A stretch of 64,000 nucleotides of DNA from Theropithecus gelada (Eukaryota; Chordata; Mammalia; Primates; Cercopithecidae), in contig NC_037668.1 of the NCBI RefSeq assembly GCF_003255815.1, positions 11,172,542 to 11,236,541 on the forward strand. The letters are read 5' to 3'. Under the pieces are notes generated by a model. The model saw only the letters and a program-made list of their open reading frames with translations. It was not told the origin of the DNA and searched no databases. The stretch's first letter is position 1. Each line of letters starts with the position of its first letter. Below are positions 47,960 to 58,332 of this stretch, piece by piece. A program made the position numbers and the translations under genes.

Positions 47960-49325
47960 ATGGTTAAGGTGAAGTAATCATCTTACTTGACATATTCAGC
48001 AGTCCTTGCCACAACTAATTACCTCCTCTACCTTGATACATTTTCTTTTTGGCTCCCCTAGATATTACATTTTGGTATGTTTTCTCCCTATTTCAATAGT
48101 TTCTCTTTTCAGTCTCCTTTTGCTGGTTCCTCCTGTTTAACCTGACTTCTTAATTGCTGACACCCAGGTTTCAGTCTTTGTTTCTTCTATTGTTTTTTAT
48201 ACCCATTCCCTTTGCAATATCATCTCATCTCACTGCTTTAAGTAAAATCTGTATAGCTGATGCCTTCTGAATTTATAACTCCAGTCAGACCTTGCTGATG
48301 ACCTCCAGACTCATATCCAGCTACCTATTCAGCTTCTCTATCTGGATATCTAACAGGTTCTCAAGCTCAACACATCCAAAATGTAACTCCTGATCCTCCA
48401 TCCCAAATCTGCTCTATTCACAGATGTCCCATCTCTGTGGATGGGACAACTTTGCAGTTGCTTAGGCAAAAACCTTGGCATCATTCTTCACTCCTTGTAC
48501 TCTCTCACACTCTGTATGTAATCCATCAGCAAATCTTGTTGCCTCTACCTTCAACATGTATTCAGTCTCACCACTTTTCACCACATCTGTTGCTAGCACT
48601 CCAGTGTGAGACACCATCAACCCTCCCCAGAGCACTGTGGTAACTTCCTAACTCATCTCCCTGCTTCCACTCTAGCTCCCTACAGTCTATTTTTAACATA
48701 CCGGCCTAAGTGACCCCTCCACAACATAGATCACATCGTTCCTCTACTCAAAATCTTTCATGTACTTTTCATTTTTTCAGAGTAAAAGCCAGAGTCCTCA
48801 TAACAGCCTATAAGATGAGGCACAGTCATCTCCTCCGTTTCAACTCTGTAACCTCTGTGATTCAAATCCTACTCCTATCTCCTTTGTCCCTCCTTCTCCA
48901 GCCATGCTGGCCTTCTGGTGTTCCCAGAAAACACCAAATTACACTCTCACATTAAGGGCTTGCACTGGCTTTTCTCTGATAGGAATTGTCTTCCTTAGAT
49001 AATCACTGACTCCCTAGATATTCACTGGCTAACTCCCTCACTTTGTTTTTGCTCTAATATCATCTTACCAAGGGGGCTTACCCAAACTACACTGATTGAG
49101 TCTGTTCCCCTCAATCCCACTCCCAATTCTCCTTAATCTTTTTCCATATCACTTATCACCTTCTAATATACTTTATGTTTGGCTTATGTATTTATTTTAT
49201 ATTACTCCAATAGAACATAAGTAGTATGGTAGCAAAGATTTTTCTCTCATATATTCACTAATATATCATGCTATAGTACCTAGGGCATGGTAAGTACTCA
49301 ATAAATATTTAATGAATGTATGCAT
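47960..49325 (+). mobile_element. L2 LINE 3' fragment, plus strand
   Basis: 'ctggttcctcctgtttaacc', 'tccaaaatgtaactcctga', 'ttgcttaggcaaaaacctt', 'agagtaaaagccagagtcc', 'ggcttgcactggctttt' and 'actcaataaatatttaatga' follow L2 ORF2 and its 3' end. Start approximate. Confidence 0.85.
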
Positions 49326-49804
49326 AAAATTAAACATTAGACATTTATAGAGAAATGTCTAAACATGTGGCATATGTATATAGTTGCATACTGTACAACA
49401 AATAAGTGAGCTAGATTTAAATGAATAAACATGAATAGATAACAAAAACATACTAGTGTGTGAAAAAAACAAAACTGCAAAAAAGTACTCTACTATTATA
49501 CCAACTATGAAAAAAATTTTTAAAAGCCATACAAACAAAAATACTATATACTGTTCAGCGAATTACACATGAAAGCAAGTATAAAAAATGGGCTAGACTG
49601 ACACCAAATCCAAGATTTTGGTTGCCTGAGAATAAAGGGACACAATCAGGAGGGGTAAAGGGAATAGGAAGGGAAAGAATTGAAGGAACTCTCAACTTCA
49701 TCGATAATGTTTTTAATATAAAAAAGTTGAAACAAATATGACAAAATAATTAATATTCATTTTTGGTATTGGGAATATGGATGTTTTACCATTTTCTGTA
49801 TTTT

Positions 49805-50546
49805 GCTTTTTTTTTTTTTAACTTTATTTTAGGTTCAGGGGTATATGTGCAGGTTTGTTATAGAGGTAAATTCATGTCACAGGGGTTTGTTGTACAGATT
49901 ATTTTATCACCCAGGTACTAAGCCTAGTACCTATTAGTTATTTTTCTGCCCCCTCCCTCCTCTCATTCTACACCTTCCAGTAGGCCCCAGTGTCTGTTGT
50001 TCCCCTCTATGTGTCCATGTGTTCTCATCATTTAGCTCCCACTTATAAGTGAGAATATGTGGTATTTGGTTGTCTGTTCCTGTGTTAGTTTGCTAAGGAT
50101 AATGGCCTCCAGCTCCATCCATGTTCCTGCAAAGAAAATGATCTTCGTATTTTTTTTTTATGTCTGCACAGTAATCTATGGTAAAATGTAGTATATATAC
50201 CACATTTTCTTTACTCAATCTGCCATTGATGGGCATTTAGGTTGATTCTGTCTTTCTTATTGTGCATAGTGTTACAATGAATATACGTGTGCATGTATCT
50301 TTATGGTAGAATGATTTACATTCCTTTGGGTATATATCCAGTAATGAGATTACTGGGTCGAATGGTAGTTCTGCTTTTAGCTCTTTGAGGAATTGCCATA
50401 CTACTTTCCAAAATGGTTGAACTAATTTATACTCCTGTCAACAGTGTATAAGTGTTCCCTTTACTCCACAACCTGGCCCACATCTGTTATTTTTTGACAT
50501 TTTAACAATAGCTATTCAGACTGATAAGAGATGGTATCTCGCTGTA
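49805..50546 (-). mobile_element. L1 3' end, minus strand, 5'-truncated
   Basis: Reverse L1 primate-type text: 'caggtttgttatagagg', 'ccctctatgtgtccatgtgt', 'cacttataagtgagaatatg', 'gattactgggtcgaatgg', up to 'gagatggtatctcgctgt'. A probable target repeat 'ctgtatttt' occurs at 49796-49804 and again at 50849-50857, beyond the Alu. Confidence 0.88.
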
Positions 50547-50547
50547 A

Positions 50548-50843
50548 TTTTTTTTTTGTTTTTTTTTCTGAGACAAGGTCTCACTCTGTCACCCAGGCTA
50601 GAATGTAGTGGTGCGATTTGCAACCTCCAGCTTCCCAGGCTCAAGCATTCTCCTGCCTCACCCTCCTAAGTAGCTGGGATTACAGACGGATGCCACTACC
50701 ATCCAGCTAATTTTTGTATTTTTAGTAGAGATAGGGTTTCACCATGTTGGCCAGGCTGGTCTTAAACTCCTGACCTCAAATGATCCACCCGCCTCAGCCT
50801 CCCAAAGTGCTGGGACTATAGGCGTGAGCCACCGCACCCGGCC
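50548..50843 (-). mobile_element. AluS-like SINE, minus strand, at the L1 5' junction
   Basis: Flanked by 'ctcgctgta' at 50538-50546 and 50844-50852. It inserted at the very edge of the truncated L1. Confidence 0.93.
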
Positions 50844-51871
50844 CTCGCTGTATTTTTACAGTTTTTGAGATGGGATAATTTTTAATATTTTTTAAATTTC
50901 AAAAATATTTAACAGAAAGAGTGCAGGATAGACAGCATGATTCTGAAAGATATATCTGCTAGGTATCAATCAACTGATTCAAGCAATTAGCTGGCTCAGT
51001 AAATCCTGGATCAAATCTCTGTGTCCCTTAAGATTTTACTTTTTCACATGTAAATGTTATCTTCCTAGGAATTGGGTCCTGTATGTTTTACTTAGGACAC
51101 TTGGATGACTATTTAGACTCAGAAATTCTCATTTATTGCTTCCTCTTGGAAACTAGCAATTTATGCTGAGTTATTTTTATTAGACTCTTATTATCCCCAT
51201 GACAAATCCCCTTAAGAGGAACTTTGGAGTTCTGATTTCAATTAAAGAATCTCTGTATAAGCTCACTCTCTTCAACTGGTCTTCCTCTTCTCAGTACTAT
51301 GCCAATAAATCTGTCCGTACACATTTGGAGTTCTCTATACTTTTTCTTAGTCTAATACTTCCAAAGTTAAATAAGCAGCTTCTGTCAGGCTGTTCTTGAC
51401 TTAAAACTCACCTCTATGTAAATTCTATTGCCTATTGTGCTTGCGTGTGTGTTTGCCTGTAACAATATATTCATCAGATTATGCTAGGCTATACAGCGTA
51501 ACAGACAGCCCCCAAATTTAAGTGGCTTACAGAAATTGTTTTTTCCTCTTTCACATGACATATTGGTACCTATAGATTGGCTCTAATTCTGCTTTATAGA
51601 TCTTTTCATTTCAGGATCCAAATTGAACAAATAGCCCCTATCTGAACATTCTGTTCTCATGTCAGAAGGAAAAAGAGCAAGAGAGCTAGAGCAAACAGGC
51701 AATGGCTCTTAAAGATTCTTCCTGGACATGGTGTACATCATGCCCACTCACTTTCCACTGGCTAAAGTAAACCACATGGACAAGTCCAACATCAGTGGGG
51801 TAGAAAGAGATGCCTCTCCCACAGGAGAATTCACAAGGCAGTGGGCGAGGACATACAATCCTCCCAAGCAG

Positions 51872-52165
51872 GGGTCAGCAAACTACTGCTCCCAGGCCAA
51901 ATCTGGCCTGTGGACTGTTTCTGTTCCACCCACGTGCTGAGAATGGTGTTTGCATTTCATAAGAGTAATCAAAAATTTTTTTAAAAAAAAAGAAGAGGAA
52001 AAATGGAGGAGGAAGAAGAGGAGAAAGAGGAGAGGAAGAAATAGAAAAAGAAAACAGGGAAGAGATAGGAGCAATGGCAGTGGCGATAGAGACTACGTGT
52101 TGCCTGCAAAGTCTAACATGTTTACTGTCTATCCTTTCACAGAAAGTTTGATAATCTCTGCTCTT
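51872..52165 (+). mobile_element. hAT-type DNA transposon fragment
   Basis: It opens 'caggggtcagcaaactact' and 'ccaggccaaatctggcctg', and ends 'tttcacagaaagtttgataa', the layout of a known hAT-type element with 'ggtcagcaaact' ends. A purine-rich expansion (51985-52062) fills its middle. Confidence 0.7.
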
Positions 52166-52538
52166 ACAAGAAATAAAAATGAATAATCGGGAACAATAAT
52201 AATCTACCACTAGTACATCCCCCAAATTAGCTACCATGACAAAAAATAAGAGAACTGACCTGTAGAGAACTTGATGGCAGACAGTTGATATTTTATCAAA
52301 CCTATCTTTTCAGTAAGATTTTATTTAAAACTTCTATGTGGATATATTTGATAGCCCCAGGAACTTAGGTCCAACAAAATAATAAAGGTTTTTTGAGCTA
52401 CATCAAAATTTAAAACTTCTCTCCATCAAGAGACCCAATCAACAGAGTAAAAAGGCAACCTATAAAATGGGAGAAAAATATTTGCAAATCATATGTCTGA
52501 CAAGCAGTTAACATCCAGATTATACAAAGAACACTTAA

Positions 52539-52836
52539 GGCCAGGCGTGGTGGCTCACCCCACTAATGCCAGCACTTGGGAGGCCAAGGCAGGAGGATTG
52601 TTTCAGCCCAGGAATTTAAGACTAGCCTAGGCAACACAAGAAGGCCCCATATCTATCACCCCCCACCAATTTTTTTTTTTTTAATTAGCTAGGCATAGAG
52701 GCATGTACCTGTAGTCCCAGCTACTCAGGAGGCTGAGGCAGAAGGATGGCTTGAGCCCGGGTGGTCAAGACTGCAGTGAGCTATGATAACACCACTGCAC
52801 TCCAGCCTGAGCAACAGAGAGATACCCCATATCAAA
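52539..52836 (+). mobile_element. Alu SINE (AluJ-like), plus strand
   Basis: From 'ggccaggcgtggtggctcac' to 'cactgcactccagcctgagc'. A linker T run at 52671-52682 and Alu J-type changes suggest an old copy. It interrupts the L1M fragment. Confidence 0.9.
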
Positions 52837-52965
52837 TAATAATAATAATGATTAAATATTTAATAATAATATTAAATAAATTATATAAATTATTTATAAT
52901 TTATTTAATTATAAATTATTAAATAAAACAATAATTATTATTAAATTTAAAATTTAAAATAAAGG
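52837..52965. repeat. AT-only Alu tail with a 15-bp perfect stem
   Basis: The tail is nearly pure A/T, built on AAT units. ATTAAATAAATTA at 52871-52883 is the exact reverse complement of 52897-52909, and two more inner pairs extend the stem to 15 bp with a 9-base loop. Confidence 0.85.
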
Positions 52966-53177
52966 ACTCCTACAAATCAACAGCAAAAACAAAACAGAAC
53001 ATAAACTCAACTGAAAAATGGGCAAAGGATTTGAATAGACATTTCTCCAAAGAACATACACAAATGGCCAACAAACACATGAAAGAGATGCCCAATCTTA
53101 CTAATAATTAGGGAAATGCAAATCAAAACCATAATGTGATATTACCTCATATCTACTAGGATGGTTGATATATATAT

Positions 53178-53208
<31 letters not shown>

Positions 53209-54167
53209 TATATAAAGCTCCCAGAAAATAGTAAGTGTGGTGACGATATGGAGTAACTAGAACTCTTGTACACTGTTGATTGGAATGTAAAATGGTGCAG
53301 CTGCTATGGAAAATAGCATAGTGATCCCTCAGAAAATTAAAAATAGAATTACCATATGATTCAGCAGTTCCGTTTCTCGTATATATACATAAGAATTGAA
53401 AGCAGGGTCTCAAAGAATATTTGTACACTCATGCCCGTAACGGCATCACTCACAATAGCTGAAAGATGAAAGCAGCCCAAATGTCCATTATAAGATGACT
53501 AGATAAATGAAATGTGACAAAAACATATGATGTAACATCATTCAGCCTTATAAAGTAAGAAAATTCTGACACATGCTACAATATGAGTGAACCTGGAGGA
53601 CATTATACTAAATGAAATAAGCCATGCACAAAAAGACCAATATTGTATGATTTATCTGTATGAGGTATACATTTGAGTAGTCAAACTTATAGAAACAAAA
53701 GGTAAAGTGGGAGTTGCCAGGAACTGGGCGGGGAAAGAGGGGAATGAGTTATTGTTTAATGGGTATAGAATTTTCAGTTCTGCAAGATAAAAAAGTTCTG
53801 GAGATTGGTTGTTCAACAATGTGAATATACATTACAGAACTGTATACTTATAAATGGTTAAGATGATAAATTTAATGTGTGTTTTATAAATTTCAAAAAT
53901 TTTTAAAAAGCTATGTAAAAATATAGATGAAACATATTTCTCAAGTTGGAAAAAATGGCAAATTTCATGTTATGTGAGTTTTGTTTCAACAAATTGTTTT
54001 TAAAAGTCAGATGGAAGGGCTGGTTTGAGGCAAAAAAGAAAGGTCTGGTTTCAGATACGCTGAACTTGAGACTTTGAAGATAGTCACATAGAGATGTCTA
54101 GAAGATAGCTGGAAATACAAATCTACAATTAGAGAGAAACAAAATGGCTGAAAAAAATCTGACAGGT

Positions 54168-54497
54168 GGCCGGGCATGGTGGCTCACGCCTGTAATCCCA
54201 GCACTTCAGGAAACCAAGGCAGGTGGATTATTTGAGGTCAGGAGTTCAAGACCAGCCTGGCCAGCATGGCAAAACCCCGTCTCTACTGAAAATACAAAAT
54301 AGCTAGTCAGGCATGGTGGTACAAAAAGGTTAGTTGGACATGGTGGCGCGCACCTATAGTCCCAGCTACTTGGGAGGCTGAGGCACAAGAGTCACTTGAA
54401 CCCAGGAGGCGGAGGTCATAGTGAGTCGAGATCATGCCACTGTAGTCCAGCCTCGGCAATAGAGGGAGATTCTGTTCCCCTCCCCCCACAAAAAAAA
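54168..54497 (+). mobile_element. Alu SINE with internal 35-bp duplication
   Basis: Full Alu from 'ggccgggcatggtggctcac' on. The segment 'caggcatggtggtacaaaaa' near 54308 is followed by a second version, 'tggacatggtggcgcgcacc', near 54334. The start of the right arm is thus present twice. Confidence 0.9.
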
Positions 54498-54530
54498 CAG
54501 AGAAGAAAGGCAAGAAAGGTAAGAAAGACA

Positions 54531-54706
54531 GGAAGGAAGGAAGGGAGGAAGGGAGGAATGGAGAAAGGGAGAAAGGGAGAAGGGGAGAGAGGGAGAAAGG
54601 GAGAAGGAGGAGGAGGAGGAGGAGGCGGGGGAGGGAGGGAGGGAGGGAGGGAGGAAGGAAGGAAGAAAGGAAAGAAAGAAGGAAAGAAGGAAGGAAGGAA
54701 GGAAAA
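54531..54706 (+). repeat. 176-base homopurine tract
   Basis: GGAA, GGGA, GAGA and GGA units follow one another with only two pyrimidines (T near 54559, C at 54626). It grew out of the tail of the Alu at 54168. On the WARS2 transcript strand it reads as polypyrimidine. Confidence 0.95.
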
Positions 54707-54942
54707 TCTGAAAGGAGAAAGAAAATCTGAAAGGAAATAGCTGACAGTTATGGATTGGAGGAGAATTCTGGGGGATTAAAGAAAAGCAGTTGATAACTAA
54801 AACAAAGGAACTATCAGTATAGGGAACATGATACATCAACAAATCAAATAATTAGTTTGCGGAATAAACCTCTGAGCAGGCTGTTTCTTGGCTGCATTGT
54901 GAATCCATGATTCAAAGATCAGATGAAAATCTCATACTGTAA

Positions 54943-55259
54943 CTTTTTTTTTTTTTGAGACGGGTCTCTCTCTCTCTGTTTCTCTGTTGCCCAGGCTGGA
55001 GTGCAGTGGTGTGACCTCGGCTCACTGCAGCCTGGACCTCCCAGGCTCAAGCGATTCTCCTGCCTCAGCCCCACCAAGTAGCTGGGATTATAGGCAAGTG
55101 CCACTACGCCTGGTTAAGTTTTTTTTTTTTTTTGTAATTTTAATACAGACAGGGTTTTGCCATGTAGCCCAGGCTGGTCTTGAACTCCTGAGCTCAAGTG
55201 ATCTGCCTGCCTTGGCCTCCCAAAGTGCTGGGATTACAGGCATGAGCCACCACGCCTCG
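54943..55259 (-). mobile_element. Alu SINE, minus strand
   Basis: Flanked by 'ctcatactgta' (54931-54941) and 'ctcataccga' (55260-55269), a diverged target duplication. It contains a short (TC)n run near 54966 in its first arm. Confidence 0.92.
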
Positions 55260-55384
55260 CTCATACCGATTTTTTAGCTGCACTAAGCTACCTGCAGTGT
55301 TCCCTACACTACACAGTTCCATGGGCTTTCCTTCTTTCTATTGGTTCATATAACAACATCCTACGAGCCTATTCATTTAAACAT

Positions 55385-55500
55385 TATATATTTTATAGTA
55401 TATATTTAGTCCATATATATAGTCTATATATTTGTAGACTTAGACTATAGACTATATATATATTATATATAGACTAAATATATATATTTATATATAGTAA
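55385..55500. repeat. AT-rich nested palindromes
   Basis: TATATATTTAGTC (55399-55411) pairs with 55472-55484, with a further 7 pairs after one mismatch. Inside it, AGTCTATA (55421-55428) pairs with TATAGACT (55446-55453). The sequence is over 80 percent A/T. Confidence 0.85.
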
Positions 55501-56124
55501 ATCAAGCCTAGTGAGGCATACTTTATAAACAATAAGATGTACTCGTTTTAGCTGTTCAGTTCAATGAATTCTGACAAATCTATACACATGTGTAACCAAC
55601 ACACCAATCAAGATACAGAAAAATTTCAATTCCCCCGAAAAAGATCTCTCATGTCCCTTTGTACCCTTTGCTCTTGGAAACCACTGATCAGTTTTGTTAC
55701 TGTGGATTGGTTTGGCTTATTCTATATCACTTAAATGAAATTATATAACATAAACCCTTATGCTTGGCTTTAATACTCAGCATGTTTTGTACAAGTCTTT
55801 TTGTAGATTATTGGTAAAGTCTTTTGGGTAAATACCTAGGAGTAGAATTGCTGGGTCATGTGGTAAGTATACGTTTAACTTTGACAAACTGTTCTCTAAG
55901 GTAGATTTATCATTTTATAGTGTTACTAGCAATGTAAAATATAGTGTTACTAGCAATGTTATTAGCAATGTAAAATCCCAGTTTCTCAGCATACTTTATC
56001 AAAGCATAGTATTAACAGTATTTTTAAGTTTGGTCATCCAAGTGGGTGAACTGGTATCTTACTATGGTTTTTTTTCTGATGACTATGATGTTGAACTTTT
56101 CATGTGCTTATTAGCCATTTGTTA

Positions 56125-56422
56125 CTATTATTATTATTATTTTTGAGATGGAGTCTTGCACTGTCACCCAGGCTGGAGTCAGTGGCACGATCTCGGCTAA
56201 CTGAAACCTCCGCCTCCTGGGTTCAAGTGATTCTCCTGCCTCAGCCTCCCGAGTAGCTGGGACTACAGTGTGCACCACCAAGTCCGGTTAAATTTTGTGT
56301 TTTTAGTAGAGACACGGTTTCACCATATTGGTCAGGCTGGTCTTGAACTCCTGACCTCATGATCCACCTGCCTCGGCCTCCCAAAGTGCTGGGATTACAG
56401 GCGTGAGCCACTGTGCCTGGCC
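56125..56422 (-). mobile_element. AluS-like SINE, minus strand (left half of head-to-head pair)
   Basis: Ten-base target duplication CCATTTGTTA at 56115-56124 and 56423-56432. The tail contains (ATT)n. Confidence 0.94.
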
Positions 56423-56486
56423 CCATTTGTTATCTTTGTTTGTGAAATGTCTACTCAAATATAGTGACTATTTAAAATATTAGCAT

Positions 56487-56796
56487 GGCTGGGCACAGTG
56501 GCTCATGCCTGTAATCCCAGCAGTTTGGAAGGCTGAGGCAGGAGGATCACTTGAGGTCAGAAGTTCAAGACCAGCCTGGTCAACATGGTGAAACCCCATC
56601 TCTACTAACAATACAAAAATTAGCCAGGCATGGTTGTGGGCGCCTGTAACCCCAGTTACTCTGGAGGCCGAGGCAGGAGGATTGTTTGAACTCGGGAGGC
56701 GGAGGTTTCAGTGAGCCGAAATCCCGCCACTGTTCTCCAGCCTGGATGCAGAGCAAGACTCCATCTCAGAAAAAAAAAGAAAAAAGAAAAAAAATT
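56487..56796 (+). mobile_element. AluS-like SINE, plus strand (right half of head-to-head pair)
   Basis: Starts 'ggctgggcacagtggctcat' and ends in an A/G tail. Only 64 bases separate it from the oppositely oriented Alu on its left. Confidence 0.94.
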
Positions 56797-57536
56797 AGTT
56801 TCTCTCCTTATTACTGAGATAAGAGTTTTTTATACAGCTGGATAAAAGCCTTGCCAGATATATGTACTGTGAATATTTGCTCCCACTTTATGGGTTACCT
56901 TTTCATTTTCTTAATGGCGTTTTTGAAGAACAGAGGCTTTATCTTTTGATGAAACCAAATGTTATCAATAGTTTCTCTTATATTAAGTGATTTTGTGTAC
57001 TATTAAGAAATCTTGGCCTATTCTCAAGGCCTGGAAAATTTTCCCCATATTTTCTTTCAGAAGTTTCATAGCTTTAGATTTTACATTTAAGTCTATGGTG
57101 GTTTTAAGTTGATCTTTTTTGCGAATGCTATGAGCTGAGAGTCAAGGTTCATGTTCTCCCTCACATGGACATCTAGTTGGAGACCTAATGTCCTTTGCTG
57201 AAAAACTATCTTTTCCCCACTGAACTGCTTTGAACCCTTCATTGAAAATATTTGACCATATATATGTGGGTCTACTTCTTGATTCCCTATTTCTTTTCAG
57301 TGACCTGTAAGTCTATTCTTATGTCCATACCACACTCTCAATTATTATAGCTGTATAGTAAGCTTCGAAAGGCAGTATAAGTCCTCTAGTTGTGTTTTCT
57401 TTTTCAAAGTTGTTTTGAGTATTCTAAGTACTTTGCATGGTCTTATACATTTCAGATTCAGTGTGTCAGTTTATATAAAAATATATGTTGAAATTTTCAT
57501 TGCGATTGTGAGGAGTCTATAGATCAATATAAAAAA

Positions 57537-57865
57537 AATAGAGATCATGTCCTTTGCAGAAAGATGGATGGAGCTGGAGGCCATTATCCTTAGCAAAGGA
57601 ACAGAAAACCAAATACTGCATATTCTTACTTATAAGTGGGGGCTAAATGATAAGAGCACATGGACACATTGAGGAGAACCACACACAGTGGGGCCTTTCA
57701 AAGGGTGGAGGGTGGGAGGAGGAAGAGGATCAGGAAAAATAACTAATGGGTACTAGGCTTAATACCTGGGTGATGAAATAATCTGTACACCAAACTTCCA
57801 AGACACAAGTTTACCTATGTAATAAACCTGCACTTGTACTCTTGAACTTAAAAGTTTAAAAGATA
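57537..57865 (+). mobile_element. L1 primate-type 3' end, plus strand
   Basis: 'gagatcatgtcctttgcag', 'gatggagctggaggccatta', 'ttcttacttataagtggggg', 'agagcacatggacacattga', 'gtttacctatgtaataaacc' match the young-to-intermediate L1 3' end. It is inserted in the older reverse L1M. Confidence 0.88.
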
Positions 57866-57943
57866 TAACATATTAACAATATTAAGTTTTCCATTCCAAT
57901 CTAAAAACAAGGTTTTCACTTCTAGTAATGGCTACTTAGCTTG

Positions 57944-58332
57944 GTATCAGTCTTCTTGGGCTGCCATAATAAAGTACCATAGACTGGACTCCTGAAATAA
58001 TAGGAATTAATTTTCTCACAGTTCTGATGACTAGAAGTCTGAGATGAAGGGGCCTGCATGGTTGGGTTCTAGTGAGTGCTCCCTTCCTCTCTTCCTGGCT
58101 TACTGATGGCTGCCTTCAAGCTATAACGCTACATGGCAGGCAGAAAGAGACAGAAAAAGAGAGATCTTTCCCTCTTCTTATAAGGTCACAGGCCTATCAG
58201 ATTAGAGCTCCATCCTTAGGACATAATTTAACCTTAATTACTTCCTAAAGACCCTATCTCTAGATACAGTTACATTGGGAGTTAAGGGAGCAACGTATGA
58301 ATTTTGAGGGACACAACTCAGTTGATAGCAAG
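57944..58332 (-). mobile_element. MaLR LTR (MLT1/MST-like), minus strand
   Basis: 'cttgggctgccataataaag', 'ttttctcacagttctgatga', 'cttcttataaggtcacag', 'gaattttgagggacacaact' follow the reverse MaLR order. Confidence 0.78.

Larger units (their letters stand above)
52380..53930 (+). mobile_element. L1M-type 3' fragment, plus strand, with Alu and CA repeat inside
   Basis: 'aacttctctccatcaagaga', 'aatgggcaaaggatttgaat', 'ggaaatgcaaatcaaaacc', 'gtacactgttgattggaatg', 'cccaaatgtccattataag', 'aaatgaaataagccatgc' follow L1 order. A TA/CA microsatellite at 53169-53214 lies within it. Confidence 0.88.
55505..57935 (-). mobile_element. L1M-type fragment, minus strand, broken by two Alus and a younger L1
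   Basis: Reverse old-L1 text such as 'tcatgtccctttgtaccc', 'ggagtagaattgctgggtc', 'catgtgcttattagccattt', 'gaacagaggctttatctttt', 'ttttcttaatggcg' and 'attgcgattgtgaggagtct', resuming after 57865 with 'aatattaagttttccattcc'. A 24-base unit is duplicated in tandem at 55918-55959, with a partial third copy to 55976. Confidence 0.82.

Noticed and set aside
48437..48955. Plus-strand frames at 48437-48643 and 48710-48955
   Set aside because: They are short surviving pieces of an L2 LINE, with no intact reverse transcriptase.
54396..54842. Lys/Glu/Gly-rich and Ser/Phe/Pro-rich frames on opposite strands
   Set aside because: Both are translations of the homopurine tract and adjoining Alu.
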